Assembly (NCBI GenBank): GCA_963710275.1
Contig: CAVPZS010000012.1
Location: 248,001 to 312,000, forward strand
DNA from: Rhodoblastus sp963710275
Lineage (GTDB): Bacteria; Pseudomonadota; Alphaproteobacteria; Rhizobiales; Beijerinckiaceae
Reading direction: 5' to 3'
DNA length: 64,000 bases
The notes below the pieces were generated by a model. That model did not search any database, had not been told where the DNA came from, and was given only the letters and a program-made list of their open reading frames with translations. Of the stretch, positions 54,455 to 64,000 are shown piece by piece (position 1 is the first letter of the stretch; each line of letters begins with the position of its first letter). A program made the position numbers and the translations under genes.

Positions 54455-57400
54455 TCAGCTTGACGCGCTGTCGGACGGAATTGCGCGATCCGGCGGCATC
54501 AGCCAGCGATAGAGATAGGCGATGCCGATCAGGCTTGCCCCAAGCCCGATGAATGACGCCGCGCGCCAAAGCCCCTCGAGATCGGACAGGTCGAACAGAA
54601 AGACCTTGAAAATGGCGAGGGCGATCACGCCGAGCGCCGCAAGGCGCATGTCGCGATGCTTGATGCGCAATCCCGCGACCAGCACGACGATCCCGAACAG
54701 CAGGATCGCGAGCGAATAGGCGTAGAACCGGGTCGGATCAGAGCTCGACGACCAGCCGCTCAGCAGATCGCCGGCGCCGGGGAAAAGCAGACGCACCTGC
54801 ATCATCAGCCAGAACAGGCCGCCGCCGATCGCCGCGGCGCCATAGGTCCGTTGCGCCGCGAGGTCGAAATTCCATCGCCGCAGCCAAAGTGCTACGGCCG
54901 CGGCGAGGGCTGTGGGCGCGAACACCCCCATCGTGGCGTTGTTGACGAGCGGCCAGCCCGAGAGCGGCGCGCCGCCGCCGACGGCGATCGCGAGCGCAAT
55001 GGTGGCGACGGCGACCGCAACTATCGCGTAAAAACCTGGTTCTTCGTCAGAGGCCGAGCGCCCGAATGTCGCGACAAATGCCGCCGTGATCGCCGCCGAG
55101 CCGTAGACGCCGGCTTCGGCCAGCGTCACCGGCCACGCCGAATGCAGCCAGCGCCCGTGGAAGCCGTGGCGGATCAGCAGGAAAGCCATCAGCCCGAGCG
55201 TTGCCGCGCCGCCAATCCGCAGGGCGTGCGCCAGCCGCGCCTCGCCTGCCCAGACCAGCCGCGCGACGACGAAGAAAGCTGCCGCGACCGGCGCATAGCC
55301 CCAGAGAATGCGGTTGAAAACGATCGGGCCGCCGACGCCGGAGCCGTCGAACAACGGGTTCTGGAAAAAACCGAGCGTCCATGCCGCCCCGCCGCCCGCC
55401 AGGACGCAGAGCGCGAAAAAGCCCCAGTCGAGCACGGCGCTCGCGCGCTGGCGCCGCCACAGGGCGACGATCGCCGCGCAGGTCAGCCAGATCAGGATCA
55501 TGGCCACCGACTGGGCAAAGGCGGCGGCGCCGCTGGTCCATTCCGTCAGCGCGGGCCCGGAGAAAACATGGCGCAGGACCAGCGTCGCCCCCAGCGCGCC
55601 CAGCAGCACGGACAAGGCTTCGAGCACCCGCCGCAACAGGCTGTCGTCACCCCCGGAAAACAGCCGGCGCGAAAATATGCCGAACGCCACGGCGGTTCCG
55701 AGATAGCCGAACAGAAGGCGGTTGAAGATCGGCGGTTCGAACACCGGCGCGCCGCTCAGCAGCGGATTGGCCTCGACGCCAAGGCCAAGGACGCCGACGC
55801 CGACAAGCGCGAGCGCGAGGACTGATGATGCGGCGCTGCAGACGATGCTCTGGCGGCGGTCGCCAAGCCGCGCGAACAAGATCGCCAGCAGCGCCATGGC
55901 GACGCCGGCCAGCGCGTAAAGCCCGGTCGCGCGCTGCTGGATCGCAGTGGAATAATCGAGTCTCAGGCGCCAGGTGAGCATGTCGAGCGTCCCCCGCAGG
56001 TCGCCGCCGACAAAGGCCTGGGCGATTTCGAACAGCACGAACAGGCAAATGAAGATTGCGAACAGGGCTTCCGCCGTCATCAGCGCGCGGTCGCGACGCC
56101 GCGACAGGGCGAGGGCGGAGGTCGCGAAAGCCGCGGCGGGAACGCCGTAGGCGAGGATCAGCCAATTGAAGACGGGCGTCCCGCCGAGATCGGTCAGGAT
56201 CGGCCGCCAGGCCAGGCGCGCCAGCGTCGCCGTGCCAAAACTCGCGGCTATCGTGCGCAGCAGGGGAATGGGCCGAGCGCGCGAAACCAGCGCGACGCCC
56301 GCGGAGGCGACGGCGAAACCGACCACGAGCCAGGTTTCGCGCATCGCGAAGGCGACGGCGAGGCCAAGCGCGATGGCCGCGCCCGCGGCGTAGGCGGCGG
56401 AGCCGACATAGGCCATCGGATCGTCCTGGGGCGAACGCTCGCAGCGCTCGCTGCGAAACAGCAGTTCCGAAAGCGCGGCCAGCGCCAGCGTCAGAACTGC
56501 GGCGATGGCCGCAAAGCCGGGCGTGCGTTCAAAGCCGTTGAGGCGCAGCGAGGCGGCGAGCGCAATGCCGAGCGGGGCGAGGGCGGAAGCGAACGCCAGA
56601 CAGCCGCGCGCGAAAGGATCGGCGTCGCCGTTGCGGTAGCGGCGAAGCAGGGCAAAGGCCAGCGGCGGCGAGACCAGCGCGCCGAAAACGAGCGCGCCGG
56701 CGAGGAAACCCGCGCCGACCGTCGTCTCCATATTCAGCCGGAGCATGTCGAGCAGCAGATGCGGCTCCATCCCGACGGGTCCGAACGCCGTCGGCCACAG
56801 CAGCACGAAGCCGGTCGCGGCGGCTCCGGCGAGAGGCGCCAGCGGCGCCATGCCCGGACTGCGAACCGCAGCCACGATATTGGCGGCGACGAGCACGATC
56901 AGCGCAAAACGGAAGGCGGCATGATCGCCCTGCTGCATCAGCAGCAGGCCGGCGACGACCAGCGGCGTCGCAAAGGCGGCGAAGCGGACGGTTCGCGCGG
57001 AAAAATCGGCGAGCGTATCGTCGCGGCCGGCGAATTCGACGTCGATGATCGCGATGACCGCGGCGACGAGCAGCATGAAGGCGATCCAGGGCGACCCGGG
57101 GTTCGCCAGGGCGATCAGCGCGGTCCATCCGGCGTGCCCGGCAATGGCGCTCCCGAGCAGCAAAGCCGAGCGACGGCGGATGTCGATGCCGAAGGCGACG
57201 CTGGTCACCACCGCGACGAACAGCGACAGCGCCATGGCGTTGGGCTCGGCGCCGCCGACAAGGAAGGGCGTCGCATAGGAGCCGACCAGGCCGAGCAGCC
57301 CGAGCCCCCGCCCGTAGATCAGGGAAACCACCAGCGCCGTGACGCCGATCGCGCCCAGCAAGCCGAAGGCCAGGGGCGCGCCGATCATCGCATAGACGGC

Positions 57401-58186
57401 GTGGGCGGCGTAGACGACGCCGAAGCCGCTGGCGACGCTGGCGCCGGCGAGAACCGAGGGAATGTCCTCGGAAGGCAGCGCGCCGACGACGATCTTGAGT
57501 TCCTTGCGCCGCAGGAATTCCGCCCCGCCGGCCAGCGCCAGCGCGAACAGCGCGCCCATGGCGAGCCGGACGCCCGGACCGAAGAAGCCGGCCTCGATGG
57601 AATAGCGCACGATGAGCAGGCCGCCCATCGCCAGGGCCACGCCGCCGATCCAGACGGCCCAGCGTGTCGCGAAATCCTGTTCGGCGTCGCGGGACGGCGG
57701 ACGCGGCGCCGCAGCCCTGGGCGGCGCCGGCGTGAACGGCGGCGGCGGCGGGGGCGGAAAGAAGGTCGGTTCGTCGGCGACGGTCGCCTCCGCCGGCGCG
57801 GCGGCGGTCGTCGGCTGCTCTTCGTCGTTCAACGCGACTGGGGCTGCGAGGTCGAGCTCTTCATTCGGAGGCTCGTGGATGGCCTCTTCAAACGCAGGAA
57901 CCGACGAGTCGATTGCAGCGGAGGCGTGCGGGCTTGCGTCGGGCGGGGAATAGGGATTTGCATCGGGAGCAGGCGCCGTCTCCGACCACGGCGCGGGGCG
58001 GGCGAGCTCCGCGGCTGGCGCGGCCGGTCGCGCATCGCCGAGCGTCACCAGCTGGCGCAGCGCATCGACTTGGCGCAGCAGTTCGTTCACGCGCTTTTCG
58101 AGGCGGATCACATTGTTGCCGGCCTCCTGGGCTCGGCTGAACGCCACCAATGCCAGCAGCCCAAGCAGCAGGACGAAAATTGTCAT
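54455..58186 (-). CDS. DUF2339 giant polytopic membrane protein
   Basis: A 1243-residue inner-membrane protein of the DUF2339 family. A single N-terminal helix (MTIFVLLLGLLALVAFS) is followed by a short coiled coil (NVIRLEKRVNELLRQVDALRQL), then a Pro/Ala/Glu-rich linker to about residue 170. From residue 180 on there are about 25-30 hydrophobic segments to the C-terminus, including the family start DFATRWAVWIGGVALAMGGLLIVR. The function of the family is unknown. ATG 58186 has AGGGG six bases upstream. It is convergent with the nitronate monooxygenase. Confidence 0.88.
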   Translation of the reverse strand: MTIFVLLLGLLALVAFSRAQEAGNNVIRLEKRVNELLRQVDALRQLVTLGDARPAAPAAELARPAPWSETAPAPDANPYSPPDASPHASAAIDSSVPAFEEAIHEPPNEELDLAAPVALNDEEQPTTAAAPAEATVADEPTFFPPPPPPPFTPAPPRAAAPRPPSRDAEQDFATRWAVWIGGVALAMGGLLIVRYSIEAGFFGPGVRLAMGALFALALAGGAEFLRRKELKIVVGALPSEDIPSVLAGASVASGFGVVYAAHAVYAMIGAPLAFGLLGAIGVTALVVSLIYGRGLGLLGLVGSYATPFLVGGAEPNAMALSLFVAVVTSVAFGIDIRRRSALLLGSAIAGHAGWTALIALANPGSPWIAFMLLVAAVIAIIDVEFAGRDDTLADFSARTVRFAAFATPLVVAGLLLMQQGDHAAFRFALIVLVAANIVAAVRSPGMAPLAPLAGAAATGFVLLWPTAFGPVGMEPHLLLDMLRLNMETTVGAGFLAGALVFGALVSPPLAFALLRRYRNGDADPFARGCLAFASALAPLGIALAASLRLNGFERTPGFAAIAAVLTLALAALSELLFRSERCERSPQDDPMAYVGSAAYAAGAAIALGLAVAFAMRETWLVVGFAVASAGVALVSRARPIPLLRTIAASFGTATLARLAWRPILTDLGGTPVFNWLILAYGVPAAAFATSALALSRRRDRALMTAEALFAIFICLFVLFEIAQAFVGGDLRGTLDMLTWRLRLDYSTAIQQRATGLYALAGVAMALLAILFARLGDRRQSIVCSAASSVLALALVGVGVLGLGVEANPLLSGAPVFEPPIFNRLLFGYLGTAVAFGIFSRRLFSGGDDSLLRRVLEALSVLLGALGATLVLRHVFSGPALTEWTSGAAAFAQSVAMILIWLTCAAIVALWRRQRASAVLDWGFFALCVLAGGGAAWTLGFFQNPLFDGSGVGGPIVFNRILWGYAPVAAAFFVVARLVWAGEARLAHALRIGGAATLGLMAFLLIRHGFHGRWLHSAWPVTLAEAGVYGSAAITAAFVATFGRSASDEEPGFYAIVAVAVATIALAIAVGGGAPLSGWPLVNNATMGVFAPTALAAAVALWLRRWNFDLAAQRTYGAAAIGGGLFWLMMQVRLLFPGAGDLLSGWSSSSDPTRFYAYSLAILLFGIVVLVAGLRIKHRDMRLAALGVIALAIFKVFLFDLSDLEGLWRAASFIGLGASLIGIAYLYRWLMPPDRAIPSDSASS

Positions 58187-58456
58187 TGCAAACCCCTGCG
58201 CCAATTCCGGCGCGCGTTTTCACGCCTCCGGCGTCAGCGAAATTCCTGAAGTCGAAAAGACCGCACGCCCAACGTCGCCGATGATCGCGGACGTTGAGTA
58301 AATCTGCTCTTTCCTAAATCGTCATTAAGACATGAGAGGCGATGCGCAGATAAATGCAATCGAAGTCCCTATATTTAGGATGGAGCGATTTGCAATTTCC
58401 GCTGGCGCCGAGAAGGCGAAACTTTCGCTTCACGCCTCGGCGGCGGGGTCGCTCTC

Positions 58457-59290
58457 CTATTGCTGCGCCTGCCAGCTCGCCTGGCGGGCGAAGTCCAGCG
58501 TCAGCTTTGTTTCCGCCTGTTCGCGGGCAAAGCCGAAGGACGAGCCGCGCCGGGGCGCGGCGCCGAAATGGTCGAGTCCCTGGGCGATGCGCAAATGTTC
58601 CCCGCGCGGACAATAGCCCAGCGCGCTGTCGAAGCCGATCCAGCCGATCGGCTCGACATGGACTTCGGCCCAGGCGTGATGGGCGCCGGCGTCGCCAGCC
58701 TCGGAATCCCCAAGGAAAAAGCCGGACACGAAGCGCGCCGGAATATTTTCCGCGCGGGCGGCGGCGACGAAAACCTGCGCGAGCTCCCGCGCGGACCCCT
58801 TGGCCGCGGCGAACACCTCTTTCGCCGGACGCGGGCTCGGCGTCTCGCCCGGCTCGAAGGCGCATTTCTCGTGCAGGGCGCCCATCAGCAGGTGCATCCG
58901 GCCGAGCGGATCGGATTCCGCGGCCAGGGTCTCGCGGACGAAGGCGCGCAGCTCCCCTCCCGCATGGGTCGCCTCGGAGTCGCGCAGGTAGAGGTCGAGC
59001 GGGAATCTTTCGCTCAGGCCGGTGACGACGCCCGCCGTATCGGTGGTCTCGACCGTGCCCTCGGCGGAAATGGTCACCCGCTCCAGCGGTCCTTCATGCG
59101 AACAGGAATGGGCGATATTGCCGAAGGCGTCCTCGGTTCGCCGCAGGCGGGCGTCGGGCTCGACGCCGACAAACCAGTTCTGGACGTGCTGGCTGTCGAA
59201 GCCGCGCGGCGTCAGGCGCAAGAGCTGAGTCAGCCCGCGCGTGGGCTCGGGAAAATCGATCTGCAACTCGTAACGTACGAAAGCGCGCAT
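58457..59290 (-). CDS. Transglutaminase-like protein lacking the catalytic Cys
   Basis: A 277-residue member of the bacterial transglutaminase-like family (N-terminal beta domain, core from about 120). In relatives the nucleophile lies in GVCQD(H/F)AH before FIAAARAxGIPARYVSGY. Here residues 165-172 read GSARELAQ, so Cys is Ala167 and the following Asp and His are also changed. His205 (AHHAWAEV) and Asp221 (GFDSALG) of the triad remain. It should be unable to act as a Cys peptidase or transferase. It is the last gene of the ATP-grasp/alpha-E/transglutaminase operon, 21 bases after the alpha-E gene. A binding role is possible. Confidence 0.85.
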   Translation of the reverse strand: MRAFVRYELQIDFPEPTRGLTQLLRLTPRGFDSQHVQNWFVGVEPDARLRRTEDAFGNIAHSCSHEGPLERVTISAEGTVETTDTAGVVTGLSERFPLDLYLRDSEATHAGGELRAFVRETLAAESDPLGRMHLLMGALHEKCAFEPGETPSPRPAKEVFAAAKGSARELAQVFVAAARAENIPARFVSGFFLGDSEAGDAGAHHAWAEVHVEPIGWIGFDSALGYCPRGEHLRIAQGLDHFGAAPRRGSSFGFAREQAETKLTLDFARQASWQAQQ

Positions 59291-59311
59291 GGCCTGCCTG
59301 ACTCCCGACGC

Positions 59312-60271
59312 TCATCCAATGAGATATTGCTCGGATATTTCCGATCCGAGCCGATTATTGTCGGTCACGAAGGATTCGACAAATTCATGCAGGCCGTTCT
59401 GGAAAATTTCCTTGATCGAGGCGTTTTCCAGCCGCCGCTTGAGCTGGCGGGCGTTGCGCTGGGAGGCGCCGTGGCGGCCATATTCATTGCCGATGGAATC
59501 GAGGAAGCGCACGATGTTTTCGGCGCAGGAGAGCAGGGAGCGCGGCATTTCCGGGCGCAGGATCAGCAGGTCCGCGACGTTCCATGGCTTGATGCTTTCA
59601 CGATAGACCCAATGATAGGCGGTGAGCGCCGAAACCGAGCGCAGGATCGCGGTCCACTGGAAATAATCGACCGAGCCGCCAACGGCTTCCTGTTCCGGCA
59701 GCAGCACGTGATATTTCACGTCCAGCACGCGGGCGGTATTGTCGGCGCGCTCGATGTAGACGCCCAGCCGCGAGAAATAATAGGCGTCGTTGCGCAGCAT
59801 GGTGCGATAGGCATAGCCATCGTAGAGGCTGGACGTGGTCTTGACGAATTCCAGGAAGCGGATCAGGTCCTCGCGGTCGATGCGCCCGAGCTTCTGATAG
59901 GTGGCGTCGAATTTCTTCAGCTCCAGCCAGGCGCTGTTGATGCTCTCCCACATTTCCACCGTCAGCGCCGTGCGCACCGCGCGGGCGTTGGTTCGGGCGA
60001 ATTCGATGCAGTTGCGGATGCTGGACAAATTGCGCTCGTCGAAGGCGAGATAGGCGACGACATTGGTCTCGTCCGCGACCTCGCGGTGCTCGAAGAAAGT
60101 CTCGTCGGCGCCCGAGGCGATCAGCACGCTCTGCCATTCGTCCTGCGCGGCGGAATAGGTCTTCGGCAGGGCGGCGATGCGGCTGGAGGCCTCGATCAGC
60201 CGGGCGAGGAAGTCGGCGCGTTCGAGATAGCGCGAGACCCAGTAGAGATTGTCGGCGGTGCGGGAAAGCAT
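59312..60271 (-). CDS. Alpha-E domain protein
   Basis: A 319-residue, nearly all-helical protein of the alpha-E family (DUF403). It starts MLSRTADNLYWVSRYLERADFLARLIE, the family signature, and contains MLRNDAYYFSRLGVYIERADNTARVLDVKY. Its molecular function is unknown; it always travels with a circularly permuted ATP-grasp enzyme and a transglutaminase-like protein in predicted peptide-bond-forming systems. Both partners flank it here. Confidence 0.93.
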   Translation of the reverse strand: MLSRTADNLYWVSRYLERADFLARLIEASSRIAALPKTYSAAQDEWQSVLIASGADETFFEHREVADETNVVAYLAFDERNLSSIRNCIEFARTNARAVRTALTVEMWESINSAWLELKKFDATYQKLGRIDREDLIRFLEFVKTTSSLYDGYAYRTMLRNDAYYFSRLGVYIERADNTARVLDVKYHVLLPEQEAVGGSVDYFQWTAILRSVSALTAYHWVYRESIKPWNVADLLILRPEMPRSLLSCAENIVRFLDSIGNEYGRHGASQRNARQLKRRLENASIKEIFQNGLHEFVESFVTDNNRLGSEISEQYLIG

Positions 60272-60380
60272 GGTTTTCCAACTTGCGAAGGCCTGTCCGG
60301 AAGCGAGCGACTAGAAAACTGATCCGGAGCGAAGCGACAAGGAGCGAATGCAACGCCGCGCTGGCGCGCGGGGACTAAAT

Positions 60381-61821
60381 TCAAGAAGAATTCGCGTCGG
60401 TTTCGAGCACCCAGGTGTCCTTGGTGCCGCCGCCCTGGCTGGAATTGACCACCAGCGAGCCCTCCTTCAGCGCGACGCGGGTCAGGCCGCCGGGCACGAC
60501 CCGCACGCCGTCGGCGCCCGAGAGCACGAAAGGCCTGCAGATCGACATGGCGCGGCGCGACGCCGCCGGGGAAGGAGGTGGGGCAGGCGGAGAGCGACAG
60601 CGTGGGCTGGGCGATGAAATTGTCCGGCGCCGCCAGGAGCTTGGCGCGGAATTCCTCGATCTGCGCCTTGGAGGCGTGCGGGCCGACCAGCATGCCGTAG
60701 CCGCCGGAGCCGTTGACCTCCTTCACCACCAGTTCGCTCAGGTGGTCGAGCACATATTTCAGCGCGTCGGGCTCGCGGCAGCGCCAGGTCGCGACATTCT
60801 TCAGCAGCGGCTCCTCGCCGAGATAGAAGCGGGTGATCTCGGGCATGTAGGTGTAGATGGCCTTGTCGTCGGCGACGCCGGCGCCGACCGCATTGGCCAG
60901 CGTCACGTTGCCGCTCAGATAGGCCCCCATCAGGCCGGCCGCGCCCAGGGTCGACTCCGGGCGGAACACGAGGGGATCGATGTAATCGTCGTCGACGCGG
61001 CGATAGATCACGTCCACCCGTTTCGGGCCTTCGGTGGTGCGCATGAAGACGACGTCGTCCTTGACCGTCAGGTCGCGGCCCTCGACCAGCTCCACGCCCA
61101 GCTTGTCGGCGAGGAAGGAATGCTCGTAATAGGCCGAATTATACTGGCCGGGCGTGAGGATGACGATGTTCGGCTCGCCCGCGCAATTGGGCGGCGCGAC
61201 CGAGCGCAGCGACGCCAGCAGCGCGTCCGGGTAGTTCTCCACCGGCAGCACCGCGTGGTCGGCGAAGAGATCGGGCGCCAGCCGGATCATCATTTCGCGG
61301 TTTTCCAGCATGTAGGACACGCCGGAGGGCGTGCGGACATTGTCTTCGAGGACGTAGAAATCCTGGTCGTCGACACGCACGATGTCGATGCCCGCGATAT
61401 GCGTCCAGATATTGTGCGGCACGGGATGGCCCTGCATTTCCGGGCGGTAGCAGGGATTGCGCAGAATACCAGGTCGTTGGGCACGATGCCCGCGCGGAGA
61501 ATTTCCTGCGCGCCGTAGACGTCGGTGAGGAACATGTTCAGCGCCTTGGTGCGCTGGACCAGGCCGGCCTCGAGCTTGCGCCATTCGTCGCGGCCGAGCA
61601 GGCGCGGCACGATGTCGAAGGGGATCAGGCGCTCGGCGGCCTCCTTGTCGCCATAGACGGCGAAGGTGATGCCGATGCGGCGAAACAGCATTTCCGCCTG
61701 CTGGCGGCGGGAGTCGAGCAGGCCGGGCGGCGATTTCTCCAGCCACGCGGCGATGCGCCGATAAAGCGCGCGCGGCGCTCCCGGCGTCCGTCGTCATCTC
61801 GTTGAAACAGGGCAAACTCAT
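60381..61821 (-). pseudogene. Circularly permuted ATP-grasp protein (DUF404/407), several apparent frameshifts
   Basis: A predicted ATP-dependent amide ligase of about 470-480 residues. It reads MSLPCFNEMTTDAGSAARAL, changes frame near 61785, then gives MLFRRIGITFAVYGDKEAAERLIPFD and KALNMFLTDVYGAQEI, changes again near 61475 and 60575, and ends GTKDTWVLETDANSS. Family blocks include DVYGAQEILRAGIVP, FYVLEDNVRTPSGVSYMLENR, GQYNSAYYEHSFLA, DVIYRRVDDDYIDPL and VVKEVNGSGGYGM. It is first in the operon with alpha-E and transglutaminase-like genes. The three indels look like sequence errors since all motifs remain. Confidence 0.82.
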
Positions 61822-62150
61822 CGGCTCTGTCGCCTTTTTTCTTCTCCCGGCTCCGTCCCGGGCCCGAGATTCTCTTTCAGCAGTGTGAATCGCCTTTTCA
61901 GGGCGCCGCCTTGACCTAACTTAAATGCGGCATTGGTATTATTTTACAGTCCAAACTTTAAGCGCTGCGCCCGATCTTTGCCCTATTGGCGACATTCGGG
62001 ACGCGAATTGCCCAATAATTAGGCATGTAGGCCCATTTGACGCAGGGCGCGTGCCGCATTTCGTTGCCGGAACCGGAGTTTGCCGTCTGCTTCGGCATGG
62101 GTTAAGAGACGGGCTGCGGTCCGCTGCTGGGACCGCGCCTGCTCCGGGAA
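61822..62150. other. Divergent spacer between the ATP-grasp operon and the RND operon
   Basis: No convincing gene is seen in this 329-base region. It should hold promoters for both directions. The segment 61911-61945 is AT-rich, with TTGACC at 61911-61916 and TATTAT at 61937-61942, which may be parts of a promoter for the efflux operon though the spacing is long. No regulator gene is adjacent. Confidence 0.35.
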
Positions 62151-63294
62151 ATGGGCGACTCGATGCGCAAAACCGTGTTTCTGAGCGTGTTCGTGATCCT
62201 GGCCGTGCTGATCGGCGGCCTGTACTGGTTCCATTTCGTCGCCAAGCCGGGCATCATCAAGACGGCCATGGCCTCCATGCCGCGTCCGGTCGCGGGCGTC
62301 GCGGTCGAAGCGGCCCGCGCGGAAACCTGGACGCCTCGCATCGAGGCGATCGGCACGTTCAAGGCGGTGCCGGGCATCGACGTCGCTGGACAGGTCGGCG
62401 GCATCATCGCGGAAATCGGCTTCGCCAATGGCGCGGACGTCGAAAAGGGCGCGCTGCTGGCGCGCATCGACGATTCGACCGACCAGGCGGACCTGCGATC
62501 CAATGTCGCCATGCTGAAGAACGCCGACCTCGCCTATGCGCGGCAGAAGATGCTCGTCGTCCAACGGCATCGCCTCGCGGTCCAATTTCGACCTGGCGCA
62601 GGCGGTGCGCGACCAGGCCGCCGGCGCCGTGGATCGCACCCGCGCGCTGATCGCGCAGAAAAATATCGTCGCGCCGTTCAGCGGGCGGCTGGGCATCCGT
62701 AAGGTCGACGTCGGGCCAATATGTCGCTCCCGGCGCGGCGCATGGTGTCGCTGCAGCAGCTCGACCCGATCTTCATCGACTTCCAGACGCCCGAGCAGAA
62801 TTACGCCAATCTCGCCATCGACGAGACGGTCACGGTCAAGGTGGACGCGCTCGGCAGCGGCGGTTTTTACGGGAAAAATCCGCAACCTCGACGCGCGCAT
62901 CGACCGCGACACGCGCAACATCCTGGTGCGCGCCGAAATCGCCAATCCCGACAAGAAAATCCTGCCCGGCATGTTCGCCAACGTCACCGTCGAATCCGGC
63001 GCGCCGCAGAATGTCGTCTCGGCGCCGCGCACGGCGGTCGCCACGTCGCTCTATGGCGACACGGTCTTCGTCGTCCAGCCCGACGACGCCGCGAAAGGGT
63101 TTGACGGGCCGCTGCATCTGGAGCGTCGCGTGGTGAAGCTCGGCGAGACGCGCCAGGATCGTGTGGTGCTGCAAGGGGTGGCGGCTGGCGAAAAAATTGT
63201 GACGCAAGGGCAGATAAAGCTCCAGCCCAATGCCCCCGTGCGCATCGAAGCCGACGCCGCGATGAAGGCGGCCGCCGTCCGGCCGGCAGAGTAA
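62151..63294 (+). pseudogene. RND efflux periplasmic adaptor (HlyD/MexE-type), three apparent frameshifts
   Basis: Membrane-fusion protein of about 380 residues linking an RND pump to an outer-membrane channel. An N-terminal anchor (KTVFLSVFVILAVLIGGLYWFHF) precedes the lipoyl half VPGIDVAGQVGGIIAEIGFANGADVEKGALLARIDD. Frame changes near 62565, 62715 and 62873 separate the helical hairpin (FDLAQAVRDQAAGAV), the second lipoyl part (IVAPFSGRLGIRKV), the beta barrel (QLDPIFIDFQTPEQNYANL) and the C-terminal domain (GEKIVTQGQIKLQPNAPV). It lies 79 bases before the pump gene. Confidence 0.82.
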
Positions 63295-63373
63295 TGCAGC
63301 GCTGCGAAGGCCACGCCGAGCTGACGCGAGGGTTGTCGATCGCCTCGCGATCGAATCTAAAAGAAAGTCACCC

Positions 63374-64000
63374 ATGGGCGCGTTTACCGACCTCTTCATT
63401 CGTCGGCCGGTGCTGGCGACCGTCGTCAGCCTGCTGATCCTGCTGGTCGGCGCGCAGGCCGGCTTCAACCTGCAGATCCGGCAATATCCGGCGCTGTCCT
63501 CGGCGACCATCACGGTCACGACGCAATATCCCGGCGCCAACGCCGACGTGATCAAGGGGTTCATCACCACGCCGATCGAGCAGGCCGTGGCCAGCGCCGA
63601 AGGGATCGATACGCTGGTCTCCAGTTCGCAGCAGAACGCCTCGACCATCACCCTCAACCTGCGCCTCAACGCCAATGCCGACCGCGCGATGACCGACGTC
63701 CTCGCCAAGGTCAACCAGGTCAAGTACCAGCTGCCGCGCGACGCCATGGACCCGGTGGTGGTCAAGCAATCGGGGCAGGGCACGGCGCTGCTCTACATGT
63801 CCTTCAATTCCGCGGCGCTGTCTCCGGCGCAGATCACCGATTACCTGGTGCGCGTGGTGCAGCCGCGGCTGCAGACCATCGACGGGATCGCCAGCGCCCA
63901 GATCCTCGGCGGCCAGAACTTCGCCATGCGCGTCTGGCTCGACCCGGACAAGATGGCGGCGCGCGGCGTCACCGCCTCCGACATTCGCAACGCGCTGCTC
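63374..64000 (+). CDS. RND efflux inner-membrane transporter, N-terminal fragment
   Basis: The first 209 residues of an AcrB/MexF-type proton-driven pump that runs off the right edge. MGAFTDLFIRRPVLATVVSLLILLVG is the usual start with the first membrane helix. It is followed by the porter-domain text QYPALSSATITVTTQYPGANADVIKGFITTPIEQAVASAEGIDTLVSSS and QLPRDAMDPVVVKQ. The adaptor gene precedes it, giving a two-gene efflux operon at least. Confidence 0.93.
   Translation, partial: MGAFTDLFIRRPVLATVVSLLILLVGAQAGFNLQIRQYPALSSATITVTTQYPGANADVIKGFITTPIEQAVASAEGIDTLVSSSQQNASTITLNLRLNANADRAMTDVLAKVNQVKYQLPRDAMDPVVVKQSGQGTALLYMSFNSAALSPAQITDYLVRVVQPRLQTIDGIASAQILGGQNFAMRVWLDPDKMAARGVTASDIRNALL

Noticed and set aside
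56759..58249. 496-codon plus-strand frame opposite DUF2339
   Set aside because: Arg/Gly/Gln-rich shadow of a clear membrane protein.
58460..60322. 620-codon plus-strand frame opposite the transglutaminase-like and alpha-E genes
   Set aside because: The minus strand encodes well-conserved proteins with proper starts and tight spacing; the plus frame matches nothing known.
61925..62650. 241-codon plus-strand frame before the RND adaptor
   Set aside because: It overlaps the clear membrane-anchored adaptor in another frame and shows no family.
1..64000. CRISPR arrays, tRNA or rRNA genes, prophage or integrative element boundaries
   Set aside because: No regular spacer-repeat array, cloverleaf-type sequence, rRNA-like stretch, integrase or phage gene was recognised by reading; a dedicated RNA search could still find a small RNA.

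Overview
The window is a GC-rich stretch of alphaproteobacterial chromosome. Gene content (gor next to rpiA, a PEP-CTERM protein with a WAMMLLGFGGLGF tail, SAM-cyclase-AAA-TPR and cNMP-patatin proteins, a DUF2339 giant membrane protein) suggests a Hyphomicrobiales member, perhaps Beijerinckiaceae-like. The family assignment is inference. No rRNA, tRNA, CRISPR array, prophage or intact insertion sequence was seen.

Region 1 (1-9503, + strand) is a long co-directional run. It holds the tail of one Liv-type ABC transporter (permease end, livG, livF), an acyl-CoA synthetase, a metallo-beta-lactamase-fold hydrolase, a second complete Liv-type transporter (binding protein, livH, livM, livG, livF) and a hemerythrin-like protein. 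The second transporter carries many apparent frameshifts, which look more like base-level sequence errors than old decay. Region 2 (9508-14898) has a 2Fe-2S ferredoxin, a glutamine-synthetase-like ligase and a Rieske oxygenase on the minus strand, divergent from a GntR regulator, then a thiolase. This resembles glutamylation-dependent aromatic amine oxidation. Region 3 (15256-20323) holds a Bcr/CflA exporter, a PEP-CTERM protein, a LuxR regulator and an MFS exporter.

Region 4 (20373-31562, minus strand) is a complete homoprotocatechuate meta-cleavage operon preceded by a TRAP transporter: dctP-dctQ-dctM-hpaG1-hpaG2-hpaE-hpaD2-hpaD1-hpaF-hpaH-hpaI-gabD. It takes 3,4-dihydroxyphenylacetate to pyruvate and succinate, contains two tandem hpaD genes, and ends at a strong hairpin. 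No hpaBC hydroxylase and no hpaR regulator lies in the window. Upstream is an IS1182-type transposase remnant.

Region 5 (32275-40310) holds a small secreted protein, a GAF-GGDEF-EAL protein, an SRAP protein, a catalase-like protein, an acyltransferase and a RoxA/di-heme-peroxidase-like cytochrome. Region 6 (40487-49817) is the most interesting part. A class III nucleotide cyclase overlaps the reading frame ahead of a cNMP-binding patatin phospholipase. Convergent to this pair is an operon of a cyclase-fold/SRPBCC protein, an HD phosphohydrolase and a SulP transporter with STAS and cNMP-binding domains. The set contains a synthesiser, two predicted sensors and a possible degrader of a cyclic nucleotide.

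Region 7 (49867-64000) has gor, a DUF2059 protein, rpiA, a short-chain dehydrogenase, a nitronate monooxygenase, a DUF2339 protein, the ATP-grasp/alpha-E/transglutaminase operon (the transglutaminase has lost its catalytic Cys) and the start of an RND efflux operon. Apparent frameshifts also occur in the thiolase, PEP-CTERM, LuxR, acyltransferase, rpiA, ATP-grasp and RND adaptor genes.
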